NCBI GenBank assembly: GCA_024699855.1
Contig: JAMPIQ010000001.1
Coordinates: forward strand, 992,001 to 1,056,000
DNA: 64,000 bases
Source: Aphelenchoides besseyi
Lineage: Eukaryota; Nematoda; Chromadorea; Rhabditida; Aphelenchoididae
Direction of reading: 5' to 3'
Position 1 is the stretch's first letter. Each line of letters starts with the position of its first letter. The notes under the pieces were generated by a model. The model ran no database searches and was not told where the DNA came from. It was given only the letters and a program-made list of their open reading frames with translations. Shown in pieces: positions 23,201-39,707 of the stretch. The position numbers and the translations under genes are program-made.

Positions 23201-24422
23201 GACCATTGGATATGAAGAAAACAAATGGGTGTGTTTTGATTGCCATGAGAAGTCTCCGTTATTCTTATTAACTGTGTTATGCGTCCACTGAATCTCCTCG
23301 GCCCTCGCAAGTCCATTACTTTTACTCGTGGTTCATCTTTCCGCTCTTAACCATTTGGACAAGCAAAACAAATGAGTTGGTGCTGAGGCCGATTTGCGAA
23401 TCAAACCGCCCGCATTTCCGTTCGGTTTTGCGCGCGGATCGTGTGTCCATTCAAACATATTTGGTTGTAATTAGAAGAAGACGAAATGCGGCGGTCATTT
23501 CGACTTTTGCCCGATTACGCCAAACAACATTTGGAAAGACGACTCTTCGGAAGGCACTCGGAGGACAAGAGAACATCACTCATGAATGTTTACGAACAAT
23601 TGACCGTTTAATGGAAACAAACTTATCGTCGCACAAGCGAACTTCCATCGGCAATTGACAGCAAATTACGCAATCCGGCGCTCGCGCTGAACGTCAAATT
23701 CGATTCCCGAAGTCCAAATGGAATTCGGCGCCGCCATTTATGGCCAAATTGCAAACAAACGAGTAATGGAAGACGAGATTGTCGAATGCGCAAAAACCCG
23801 AAAGATCGGCCTAGAGGTCTCTGCACCGTAAGCCCTCGGCATCGAAGGTTTCAATCAAAAATGACAAAACACTCGGATCAACGCCACAAACAAACAGAAT
23901 GCCGATGACAGGCCGAAGATGAGTTACGACCGAGCGGTCTATTCGCAGCGCAGATCGTCGAAGTTGGGAACAACTGTGTCTTCCGAACGATGGCGCCGCC
24001 GCAGGTCGACGAAGCGGCAGATGAAAGGCAATTGGCGGCCTCATCTAATCAAACCATAGCTTAAAAAAGTCACAACTTATGATCGAAGAGACGGCCGACT
24101 TGATGGACGGTCGTTGGAATCCCCGAATTTTGTTTATTCTCTTGCTATTCAAAGCGTACAAAAAACCAAGAGAGAAACGTGTTAGAATCAACGGAAGCTA
24201 AAATGATCTAATGCAACGGTTGTCGGAATAACAAGCCGATGGAACAGCGAAATAAGAGTGTGGGATTGTAACGTTGAACGACACGAAAAAGAGTTTTTGG
24301 ACGCATTCGGGAGTTGAAACCTTTTCACAAAAACATTATTTAGAAGTTAGACAAGGCCGAAGAGTTACATAAAAATATTCTTTATGGAACGATTAGAGTT
24401 AGCAGAACATGACAAGAAACAT
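14224..24422. other. 10 kb gene-poor region upstream of spalt
   Basis: I found no exon chain, tRNA-like sequence or transposon ORF in this stretch. It is rich in CG dinucleotides and in short TTTATG/CATAAA and AT-rich core motifs. Examples are near 18125, 18850, 19568, 20448, 20593, 20616, 21228, 21398 and 21508. It lies between the spalt first exon and the 3' end of ubiquilin. The simplest reading is distal regulatory DNA of the developmental gene. Confidence 0.5.
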
Positions 24423-26381
24423 TTACGATTGACCACCGCCGCCGCCGGAAAGTAATCGCTCGATTGCTGCCGTTACATCGCCAAAGGTTGCAGTCAAAGC
24501 TGAAATGGAACGAAAATCGATCCGAATCGAAACTATGTGGTTACCTCGAATATTTGCTTCACGATCCATGAAACCCATCGAAACCAATTGCTCGAGTTGA
24601 GAGCGGAAACTGAAAACACAATCGTCGTGTTGATGCAAGAATAAAACTGACCGTTCTTCCGGTGGCTGAGTAGCAGCAGCACCCGCTTGCATTCCAGCGC
24701 CCTACAACATGTCGCTGACCAACTGTTTCAATGTAAAAACAAACCAAATTCATTTGTTGCAACAACGATGCAAAGTCCATTACACCTTGAGAGAGTCCCG
24801 GTTGTTGGTTCTCGCCCGCTAGGTTCGCTTGTGGCGCTGCACCGCTTTCATTGCTGGCCGGATTTGCATTCAACAACGATGGTGGGATTCCCATCATGTT
24901 AACCAACTCGGGAGCCTCGGTTCGCAACACTTCAGTTGCTTGTTGAATTTGTCGTAAGGCATTCAGGACTCGTGGATTGGTCAACGTTGCGGGATTAATG
25001 TTCGACATAGCGGCACTCAATCGATTACCCGCCGGTCCAAGAGCCTAAATTCAACTGGTGTTGGATTTGCACTGCTTTTACTTACATTCATAAACTCAGA
25101 ATTTTGAGACATCGAACGCATGATCCCGGAAATCATTTCGGGATTCATCATTGAGTTTCCCATCAAACTGCTCAAATCGCCACCGTTCGGAATCATGTTC
25201 GTTGCACTGGTTCCAGCATTTGCTCGCTGACCACTACCACCACCCGAACTCCACGGATCTGCAATTGCAATTAGAAGTTAGAATGGAAATCAGACGACAT
25301 ACTTGGCAATGCTTCAGCGTTTTCAACTCCAGCACGATTGCTGCGTGAAGCTAAAAAATCGAGTTTGTCAAAACCCCAGGCCCAACAACTTACTGGCACT
25401 ATCGTCTTGATTCGCTGTGTTGTTTGAAGCGAACGGATTGGCCGACAACGATCCAACGGTGCTGTTCATCAACGGTTCTTGAACATCGTTGTATAAACGT
25501 TGCAAAGCCGCTTCGCCACCTGGAATTCCCTGAAGTCATTGGTTTTATTCGCATGTTTAAATTGATTTTGTTACTTGAAGATTTCGAATAGCTTGATCGT
25601 GATTGCGCATCATTTCGTTGAACATGTTCGGATTACGGATCATTTCCATCGTTTGACGAATGATATCAGGATCGGTAAGTGCGTGACCGAGCTCAGGATT
25701 ACGCTGAAATCAATTCAAAACTAAAAGATTAAAAAGCGGAATCACCTGAATAATCTGTTGAACGGCGGGATTCTCGGAGAACAGATTGCGAAGAAGATCG
25801 GGATTTGACATCATATTTTGCATCATTGGCGAGTTCATCATTTCACGCATAAACTCCGGATTTCCCATCAGACTGTTCGCTTGTTGAGCGATGTTCGGGG
25901 CTTGAGCTCCAAAGCCTTGACCAAAACTGGCACCAAAACGCGATGAGGCAGTTGGATGATTGGCGGTCGACGATTGAGTTGTGGAAGTGTTCGATGGTGC
26001 AGTGCTCTAAAAGCGAATTGCGAGATTATTGTGTCGGTCGATTGCCCCGCATACCGAAGCCGTTGTCGTGGAGCCCGAAGCCGAAGATCCGGCAGCAGCT
26101 CGAAGAACCATATGAACGACCATTCCATCTTTGATTCCGTAGCTCTCAATACTGTCCGGGTCTTTCAATATTTTTCCACTAAAAATCAACGTCAAACGCT
26201 CTTTCGGATGATTCAATTGAGCGGACAGTTTTTCTTTGACCTAAACTCACGAATCAACTCGGAATCTAACCATCGAACCAACCTTCTCAACCGTTGAGTT
26301 TGTCGGCACCTGAAGCTCGTGCGTATTTTGGGTTGTTTTGAACTTGATTGTCATTGTTGAAACCTCCTCGTCGTCGGACAT
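24423..26381 (-). CDS. Ubiquilin (UBL-STI1-UBA proteasome shuttle)
   Basis: Eleven exons on the minus strand: 26381-26283, 26240-26055, 26006-25746, 25703-25575, 25529-25394, 25350-25303, 25258-25086, 25044-24745, 24701-24652, 24609-24545 and 24499-24423; 507 aa, introns 41-48 nt, all phases closing. Residues about 10-85 form a ubiquitin-like domain (TMTIKF...[10 protein letters not shown]...[11 protein letters not shown]). Met/Asn-rich STI1-type repeats follow ([36 protein letters not shown] and a second set in exons 7-8). A UBA domain with [13 protein letters not shown] and the [14 protein letters not shown] helix closes the protein before a Gly-rich tail. Ubiquilins carry ubiquitinated or misfolded membrane clients to the proteasome in the cytosol. 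All core domains are intact. Confidence 0.93.
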
Positions 26382-27389
26382 TTTTCTTACTAATTACACG
26401 GAAAAATCCACTAAAAAATACCAACTGTTGACTTGATTCTCGAACTACAAACACGAACATGAAACCCGGCGATCGGTTCGTCGTATGTGTGGTCTGATAA
26501 AAATCGCTGAACAAAAAAATTTTGATGACAACAAAACGAAAATTCTCGCAACAAGCAAACAACACAAAAATACGCTGTGGTTTCTGAAGACAAAGTTTAA
26601 GAAACGTGTGAAATAATCAAGATACCACGAGAAGGTTCTCTTGAACTTTCACAACCAAATAAAACCAAAAACGAATTCATCATCAATGAATTTGCACATG
26701 TCGATCACTCGGTCGAAGTGCGAGGAATCGATGCGCGTGGACAATCTGCTCCAACCTAATGGTTAGTTGTCGAGCTGACCGAAAGTTTTAGTCCCACCGT
26801 CGATTCCTCATTTCGCCTTTGATTCTCGGGCCGATTTCTGAGTTTTTGTTCGAATCCACTTTTCTTAAAACGCTTCTATGTTTCGGCATCAAAAACAACT
26901 CTCCGGTCTTCTTGGGCTACGATTCCTTCTGTCGACTCCGAAAATACCCGTTTGAAAGCGCGGCTCCACATCCTCGTTGGAATTCGCTGTTGTGGCGATT
27001 AGGCGGAGTCATTCCAGCGACCTTCACGTTCGCACAGCCAATCAGCGAAAGCCAACGAAGAGCCAACTTTCACGAGCGAGCATTCCCAGTTGTGGTACAC
27101 GTATAAAAATTTAGGCAAAAAGATTACAATTTCGGTTTGCAATGTTTCCATAGTTCCCGTTCGAAAGTACCCACGATCCTGCGAATATAAGATGTTGAGT
27201 TGGGTGCTTTCCGTTACGCTTCTTATCCCTAAGTCGAAGAAGTCGGTTGCTCGTTTCGTAACGAGAAATTTCGAGAAACGGCGTTTCATTGAATCGACAA
27301 ACATTTCGTGTCTTGAGGCGTTCTTTCTTCGTCGTTGACATTAACTCCAATTAACTTTAGGTTGGAAACCAGACGAATTGACAACGAAA
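26382..27389. promoter_or_regulatory. Divergent promoter region, ubiquilin / ERp57
   Basis: About 1 kb separates the start codons of two oppositely oriented protein-quality-control genes. No exon is supported inside it. On the plus side, an AG at 27359-27360 preceded by ttaacttt lies 29 nt before the ERp57 ATG and could be a 5' UTR or spliced-leader acceptor. Confidence 0.45.
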
Positions 27390-30300
27390 ATGTTGACTTG
27401 GAAACGGGTTTCTTTGGCCCTTTTCGTTCTCTCAACGACTCTCAGTTTCGTGATTGCAAACGATGATGTGGTCACTTTGACCGAATCCGATTTCGAATCA
27501 AGGATGTCGGACTTTGACATTGCCTTGGTTAAGTTCTACGCTCCATGGGTAAGTAATTTTCGTCGAAATTGTTTCGTGGAAATTTACTCCAAAGAAGAAT
27601 GTCGACTTCGCAAGTGGAAATTTAGTTCGAGATGTAGAATGAAACATGAGATCGGTGAATTTGACCGGTATTGAATTTAACTGTGTCATCGCTTTCTGGA
27701 AGTCGATGAAAACTCGGCGGCTCGGCATGTGAATTGGTGGGGACGTGCGCCATTTTGATCTCGCGAAAGGCCTCATCGTAGGCTTCCTGCTTATGGGTGG
27801 GTTCATGGTAATAAACTGTTAAACTCACCGCCAACTCTGGGGATTAGGAACTTTCGCCGACGGGATCTTTGATTACAGACTCGTTCAAACGTTCACATAA
27901 TCGCATCTAAAGCAAACGTTGTATTTCCACTTTCATGATAAACTCACGCGTTCCTATCGTCAACTAAGTTTGCAACATACAGCAACTCAGTGCAGCGTGA
28001 ACAGTAAGCGATTTCCGTTGCCAACTTTAAGGCGTTGGACGACGGATCGATGACTGTTCAGTCAACCGGCGGTGTATAGCCGTTGGATTGTGAGTTCTGA
28101 TCGTTTGGTGAACGTCAATTTTGCTGAGTTCGTCTTTACAAGATGGACATAACCAAGTGCGAGTTTCGTTAGTCTAAAGAATCACAAAGGCATACGGTAG
28201 CAAACATCCGAGTGACCTGCGACTTTGTTAACAATAAACACTCGACATGGTATTCTTTTAAGCACGCACTAGAGAAGACCAAATTGCCGGTTTGTTCGCG
28301 AGTATCGCAACGTTCGTTTTCGTAGTCGATTACAGAGGTCATTTTCAAATTACCTGAAACGCGTGCAAGTGAGTAGTGTTCTTTACAGTTGCCTAGATCA
28401 TTAGAGAAGTTCAAACAAACCACAGCGCGAAAGTGATGCGCGTTCAAAACCCTTCGGCCGTAAAATCATCGTCCAAAAATCGAATATTCAAAACCAATTT
28501 GAAATTCCCTATTGTTTTCGATGGGCTAGTCGATAGATTTCTTTCTATACCTCGCTAACATTCAATCGACTAATTTCTTGGGTTGCTTCAAGTCGTTGAC
28601 ATTCTGTTTCAATTTTTTCAATTAGACTTCAAACTCTGTTGTTATCATACATTAATCTCTTTCATTTCAGTGTGGCCACTGTAAAAAGTTGAAAGTGAGT
28701 TATGTTTCCGGGTATATTTGTTATTCTTTCGTTTTAGCCGGACTTCGAAAAAGCAGCAACCAAACTGAAAAGCAGCGACCCACCAGTTGCTCTCATTGAC
28801 GTGAGTTTTTGGCTTATTTTGACAAACAACAATTGAGCTTTTAGGTCGACTGTGACTCTGAAAAAGATCTCTGCCAAAAGTTCAACGTTGGCGGTTATCC
28901 AACATTGAAAATCTTCCGTCGCGGAGCAGTGGCCGGTGACTACGATGGTCCACGTGATGCTGAGGGAATCGTCAAGTAAGTGAATATCTTAGCACATCTC
29001 CACCAAACAAGTGCATTTCAGATACATGCGTGGTCAAGCCGGTCCTTCAGCTAAAGAGTTGAAATCGGTTGCGGACTTTGAGAAGTTCATTTCCGAAGAC
29101 GATAACGCTGTGGTTGGATTCTTCGAAAGCGATTCCAAACTTAAGGATTCGTTCCACAAAGTTGCTGACACCGAACGTGATCGTTTCCGTTTCGCTTACA
29201 CCAACAATGCCGATGTGTTGAAGAAAGTCGGATACACAGATGATATTGTCGTTTATGTTCCAAAGAAGTTTCACAACAAATTCGAAGCAAATGAATTCAA
29301 ATACGATGGGAACTATGATACCGATAAAATCAAGAACTTTTTGATTCAAGAAACCGTTGGACTTGCCGGTATTCGTACTCCATCCAACGAGTTCCAATTT
29401 GGCAAATTGCCATTGGTTGTTGTGATCTACAATTTGGATTACATAAAGGATCCTAAAGGTAAATTCAAACTTCAATTCAAACAACAAAATTCTTTTTCCA
29501 GGTTCGAACTATTGGCGTAATCGTGTGTTGAAGGTGGCACAAGACTACAAACGTAAAGTCTTCTTCGCTGTCAGCAACAAAGACGATTACACACAAGATA
29601 TCGAGAAGTTCGGTTTGAGCGATCGTAAAGACTCCGACAAACCACTCGTCACAATGGTCACCAAAGATGGTCGTTTCGGAATGGACAAGGAGTTCAGCGT
29701 TGACAACTTGAAACAATTTGTCGACGACGTTCTTGCTGGCAAAGTCGATCCATTCGTTAAGAGTGAAGCAGTACCGGAAGAACAAGGTGACCTGAAAGTT
29801 GCGGTCGCCAAGAACTTCAAACAACTCATCACTGATTCGGACAAAGATGTGTTAATTGAGTTCTACGCTCCATGGGTAAGTAATTTTCGTCGAAATTGTT
29901 TCGTGGAAATTTACTCCAAAGAAGAATGTCGACTTCGCAAGTGGAATTTTAGTTCGAGATGTAGAATGAAACATGAGATCGGTGAATTTGACCGGTATTG
30001 AATTTAACTGTGTCATCGCTTTCTGGAAGTCGATGAAAACTCGGCGGCTGGACACGTGAAGTGGTGAGGGCGTCCGCCAATTCGCCGAGTTCGTCTTTAC
30101 AAGATGGATAAACGACCGCAAAATCGTTACTTTAAAAAATCGAAGTTTTTCTAGAAAGTGAAAATCGTCCACCATTTTTGATAGGCTTTTCGGCAACATT
30201 CTTTTGTAGACCTCGCTAACATTCAATCGACTAATTTCTTGGGTTGCTTCAAGTCGTTGACATTCTGTTTCAATTTTTTTCAATTAGACTTCAAACTCTG

Positions 30301-31437
30301 TTGTTATCATACATTAATCTCTTTCATTTCAGTGTGGACATTGCCGAAGTCTCGAGCCGAAGTACAAGGAATTGGCCACCAAGTTGAAAAATGAGGATGT
30401 TGTTATCGCCAAAATGGATGCTACCGCCAACGACGTACCGCCGGAATACAACGTTCGTGGGTAAGTAGATTCAAGACTAAAAATTGCAAACAAACTACAT
30501 TCTATTAACTACATCATTTGAATCAAAATGTGAAACTTGGTCAAACTCGAAAACCTTCGAAACCAAAGACTTAACGCGCAAGTGATAATGTGAAGAGTAA
30601 AAGACTCTTCAATCATGTACAGTATGTGTAGTAAAAGATAAATCAGCTTCTGCATTAGTGTAGAAACACTTTGAGTTAGCGTTCATAGCTTCAAGGATCT
30701 TAGATTAGCAGAAAGAGTTCATCAAAGAGCCCAAAATTTGTATAATAGTGCTTAAAAATACGCAAAAATTGTATTCGTGGAATTCAAAACATGCATCTCC
30801 TCTTAAAATGCTGGCTTATACGTCCAACTACTGAAAAAAATCAACTAGCACATTACTTTTGTAAACTATGTAAACCCAACATCTTATAGCTTACGAAATT
30901 TTATAATAAATCTTCAACTACTTTTACTTCTCATGAAATTGTCCAAAGATTAAATCCGAATTTTACATTCAGAATGTAACGGCTTGTAATTGTATTTACG
31001 AATATTCTAAAGCGAAAATCCAATCACTTGTGTAACTTCTGTATTTTACCTCTCATACTTTATTAGTCGTAAATTTGATTAATTCCCAATTCGAATTATA
31101 GTTCTCATTTCAATGGCCATCTTTCTTAAACGTACATTACCAAAACTTACCATTAGAGCTATCAAATTCCAGTTTAAGCGTTAGCCAGTATCAACGAATT
31201 TGAGTAAATTCGAAAAACTTGTTATCAACAAAATTATTGCTGTTGATAATGTCGGCTAATTTACGTATTTTCAGATTCCCAACTCTCTACTGGCTTCCAA
31301 AGAACACCAAGACTCCAGTTCAATACAACGGCGGACGTGAAGTCAAAGATTTTATCAAGTACATTGCTCAACACTCCACCGACGGACTCAAAGGCTACGA
31401 TCGTGATGGAAAGAAGAAGAAGAAATCCGAACTCTAA
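27390..31437 (+). CDS. Protein disulfide isomerase, ERp57/PDIA3 type
   Basis: Eight exons: 27390-27548, 28671-28694, 28738-28800, 28845-28975, 29022-29458, 29502-29875, 30333-30460 and 31275-31437; 492 aa. A signal peptide ([15 protein letters not shown]) precedes thioredoxin domain a with FYAPWCGHCKKL at about residue 50. Two inactive thioredoxin-like domains (b, b') follow, then domain a' with [15 protein letters not shown] at about residue 393. The C-terminus is lysine-rich and ends in KSEL, a KDEL-type ER-retrieval signal. The enzyme forms and rearranges disulfides in the ER lumen; the a-b-b'-a' order and length match ERp57, which works with calnexin/calreticulin. Four introns are 43-46 nt, but introns 1 (1,122 bp), 6 (457 bp) and 7 (814 bp) are long. 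Introns 1 and 6 interrupt the two CGHC sites at exactly the same place and share near-identical sequence. Confidence 0.93.
27549..27720 (+). repeat. Shared intron block A, copy in ERp57 intron 1
   Basis: This stretch, starting at the splice donor, matches 29876-30050 in intron 6 with only a few differences over about 172 bp. It then degrades into looser similarity. Confidence 0.9.
27929..28082 (+). repeat. Diverged dispersed repeat, copy 2
   Basis: This part of ERp57 intron 1 is related to the intergenic segment 3310-3480, with matching blocks in the same order. It is absent from intron 6, so it accounts for part of the length difference between the two sister introns. Confidence 0.5.
28549..28670 (+). 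repeat. Shared intron block B, copy in ERp57 intron 1
   Basis: The last 122 bp of intron 1, from acctcgctaaca to the acceptor, are repeated at 30210-30332 in intron 6. The only difference I see is one extra T in a T-run. Confidence 0.9.
29876..30050 (+). repeat. Shared intron block A, copy in ERp57 intron 6
   Basis: This is the partner of 27549-27720 and also begins at the splice donor after the Trp codon of APW|CGHC. A short piece (gttcgtctttacaagatgga) at about 30088 is also shared, with about 28131. Confidence 0.9.
30210..30332 (+). repeat. Shared intron block B, copy in ERp57 intron 6
   Basis: This is the partner of 28549-28670 and runs to the splice acceptor before the second CGHC codons. 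Confidence 0.9.
30461..31274 (+). other. Long AT-rich last intron of ERp57 with a coding-like relic
   Basis: This 814 bp intron is more AT-rich than its surroundings. One frame around 30820-30980 reads, with a stop, as a Cys-x-x-Cys stretch followed by polar residues and a Ser/Thr-rich segment. It is vaguely like a zinc-finger fragment of a transposase. The resemblance is weak and there is no supporting end structure. Confidence 0.35.
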
Positions 31438-32404
31438 ATCGAATCACATCTCCATTCATCTTTTACATTTATAAAAACGGAGAGTTGTGCTAAGATGTTT
31501 CGGCTGCTCTTCGCTTGGCAATTCTCTCGTAGGGTTGAGTTTCAATTTGGTCCTAACGTATAGTTATTCTAATTTATTTCTGTTTAATTTTGTATGCCAA
31601 TCGTGTCCCAACTTGTTGTGCCTTTGATTACGTTTGTATTTGTGCAATCGAATGGTTGAATAAACTTTTCTGGTCTACTTTCCTGTTTGAGAATGTTGGT
31701 TGAAGAAAATCTTCGGCTCTTCGAAGTTGTGGGTCTTTTGTGGGCCTCCAACTGCCTGCATAAGAGCTGAAATCAATGTTGAGGCCTGACTTGAAATGAG
31801 GTATCGTACACTCGAAAAAAGCCCACGAGAACACAACGCGAACATATCGATTGAGTGGAAGAAATTCCCGGCTGTCCGTCGAATTTCTCGCGTCCAAAAT
31901 ATTCGGATTTCACCAAGTTTCGCGTTTAATTCCAGTTTCTTTGAGGTTTTTCGTATCTGCAATCATTGTGGAGATGTTTTCAATAACGTTTGTTTCTCTA
32001 AAACACCTAAAACAAAACGAAATCCACAGCGAAAAACTAAAATTCAAGCGAATTTTCTTGGTCAAAGTTTTCCGCAAATTTTTCGGATTTTTGTTTGTTT
32101 TTTGTTCTATTTGCGTTCTTTACTTTCTGTATGATCATTTCCGTTAATTCCAAAAGTGGGAATCACGAAGTAACAAAAGATATAGCCGTCGCTCCAATCA
32201 AAATCATCTCGGCAATTCGCCATCAAAGTTTGCCGACTTGACTGGTATTGTTTGAAACATAACTCGCAGTAAAATTGGCGGATCACCTCGTCGCAATATT
32301 ACATGTTCTATGGCTTTCACAGTCGTCGCTTTCTTGTTCACTTAACGCTGTTCAGTTTCACAGCTTTGATTTGACTTCAATTCTCTTATTTGTCGACTTC
32401 AGGA
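31438..32404. other. ERp57 3' UTR and Mi-2 upstream region
   Basis: A poly(A) signal AATAAA lies at 31659-31664, 222 nt after the ERp57 stop. No exon is convincing between there and the Mi-2 start at 32405. An AG at 32401-32402 preceded by gtcgacttc sits 2 nt before that ATG and could be a 5' UTR or spliced-leader acceptor. Confidence 0.5.
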
Positions 32405-37650
<5,246 letters not shown>

Positions 37651-38024
37651 TCCTAATTCTTCACGATCATCATCAAAATTAGTTTTTCCTCAACTAAATT
37701 TTATAATTTTTTGTGTACAATACACGGTATCTCTTTAATTCATTTCAAAACGACAAGTTCTCTTGTGACGGCAGTAAAAGAACGGGAGTTTTTATTTGTT
37801 TCTGTTAATCATTTCTCATCTTTGCTCTACGACAGTAAAATCTTGATTGCTTTCAATCAACTTTCCTGGGTATCTGTCGGAACGTTTTCTCTTAAATCAT
37901 CCCTCACGATTCAAAACAACAAAGTACTTCGGTGTAAAAATAGTCTATTGTTATAGTTGAAGCTTTTTCTTAAATAAATTTTTTCGTTGAAAAGTCCGTA
38001 GTTTATAGAAAACAAGAACAAAAG
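37651..38024. terminator. Convergent 3' ends of Mi-2 and DNA primase large subunit
   Basis: The two genes meet tail to tail with 374 bp between stop codons. AATAAA at 37973-37978 is the likely plus-strand poly(A) signal, giving a UTR of about 330 nt that reaches almost to the primase stop. No gene is seen in the gap. Confidence 0.5.
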
Positions 38025-39707
38025 TTAAACTTGTGCACGATGACTAATCAGAACTTCAGTTGGACGATTCTGTGGTTTCTCTTTCTTTCCTTCGTGAATG
38101 TCACGAGATAAATCGAAATATTCGTTCGGACTCGTGATCACACAACCGAGTGCTCCATCCGGTATTCCGTGCGTCTGTTCGAAGACTCGAGTGCAGGCCA
38201 TGTCATAGCGATGCTCATCCGATGCCATTTTGATGATCTGAGTATTTGTGTTTAGATGTTACTTCGAGTTTGCTAACCTTTTCCGCCTTTTCCTTCCCAA
38301 TCTGCATGTTCTGTAAGCGTTGAAGCAGAATACGATTATCGGCGTGCTTAAACGGACAGCCGTGACAGTCGTTTCGACCGGGCGGATTGTTTAAAATGAT
38401 CGTCGAACAGGACATGGGCTTGTGATCGATACGATTTCCTTCCTTACCATACATGTGTCGAATGTTGTAAACGTAGTTTTTGGTGAACTGCATATTCACG
38501 TATACTAAGCTCATATGAAAAGTCTACTACCTTGTCGAAATCCATTTTGCGCGTAAAGTAGTTGCGGAAGAAAGCAATCGAGTTTTCCAACGACATTCCA
38601 GCACCCTTCAAGAAAAGACCGTATTGTTGCCGAGCAAAATGTTTGAGATGATTGTTTTCGCGAAGATTGGAGTGAATTTGACGCATACAAGGCGGAAATG
38701 AAGTACGAGACAACTGAAGATGAGGTTGTAGTTTAGACTTTTCAATCTTCATACCTCGTCAATTTGCTCTGGTCGAATTTCACGTCCCGTTGGATTTGGA
38801 ATCGTACTCGAAGTCGTACCCTCATTCACTAATTGGTATAAGATGCCCAACAAACGATCGTTCTCGTTCAACTCTGCCAATCGAGTTCTTTCAAACTAAA
38901 CGAAAAATCAGTGAAGGAAAAGAAAACTCACATTCATTGAGTAGTTCAACATCACTCGAAACTTTTGAACCAGAAAGTAGACCAAGTCATTAACTGTCAC
39001 GTAGCAGAATCCGTGATGAAGTAGAACACGACGTTTGAAAACCAACTCACGGCATTGAACGAACGGAACTTTGTAGAAAGTTGTCGCGGTCAACTGCTCG
39101 TGTTTGATGCGATTGCCGTTGATCAATCGATCAGCCAACTTCAGACGCTCCTCGTCACTTACTTGATTCGGTTTGATGTTGTTTTCCGCCAAGAAGCTCA
39201 TAACTCTCGCTGGATGTTCGTTCATGAATCTGACCCGAAGCAAATCCACTTCATAATTAACGAATCTTTTCGTCAAGTCGGGTGTAAAGGAGGAGGCAAG
39301 ACGCAGTAGAAAATGCGAAATCACATCACGACGACGATAGAAAGCGATTTTACTTGATGGACAGGTTTGAGTAAACAATGGTTGGATTTGACCGATTTCC
39401 TGTAAACAGAAAATGTATACGAAACGAATCCGCTGACTCACTTTTTCGAAAGCTTCTTTGAAAGCGGTAGACATAAATTTGTAGCGTTCTTTGAGGCGCT
39501 CCAACGTTTTTAGAACTTTCAGACGTTCGGTAACCAACTCATCGATCTCAAGCAAATCAATTTCTTCATCCGGGGGTTCGGTGTAGAGATTCAGATTGTG
39601 TTTCGAATGCACGTCATTGCTGAGCTGAAAAATTGAAATGAACGAGAACGAGGTAGCTATAACGTCACCTGTTTAATCGAAGATCGTGACGGCGTTCCAA
39701 ATTCCAT
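38025..39707 (-). CDS. DNA primase large subunit (PRIM2/PriL)
   Basis: Seven exons on the minus strand: 39707-39669, 39624-39442, 39399-38932, 38895-38755, 38713-38531, 38487-38278 and 38237-38025; 478 aa, introns 36-44 nt. The N-terminal helical region (VTERLKVLKTLERLKERY, LLRVRF) is that of PriL. The C-terminal iron-sulfur region keeps PPCMRQIH, QYGLFLKGAGMSLE, YNIRHMYGKEG, NPPG and HGCPF. Four cysteines at about residues 286, 365, 382 and 423 line up with the four 4Fe-4S ligands of the family. The protein pairs with the small subunit and DNA polymerase alpha to make RNA primers for nuclear DNA replication. It is complete, slightly shorter than the vertebrate protein. Confidence 0.93.
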
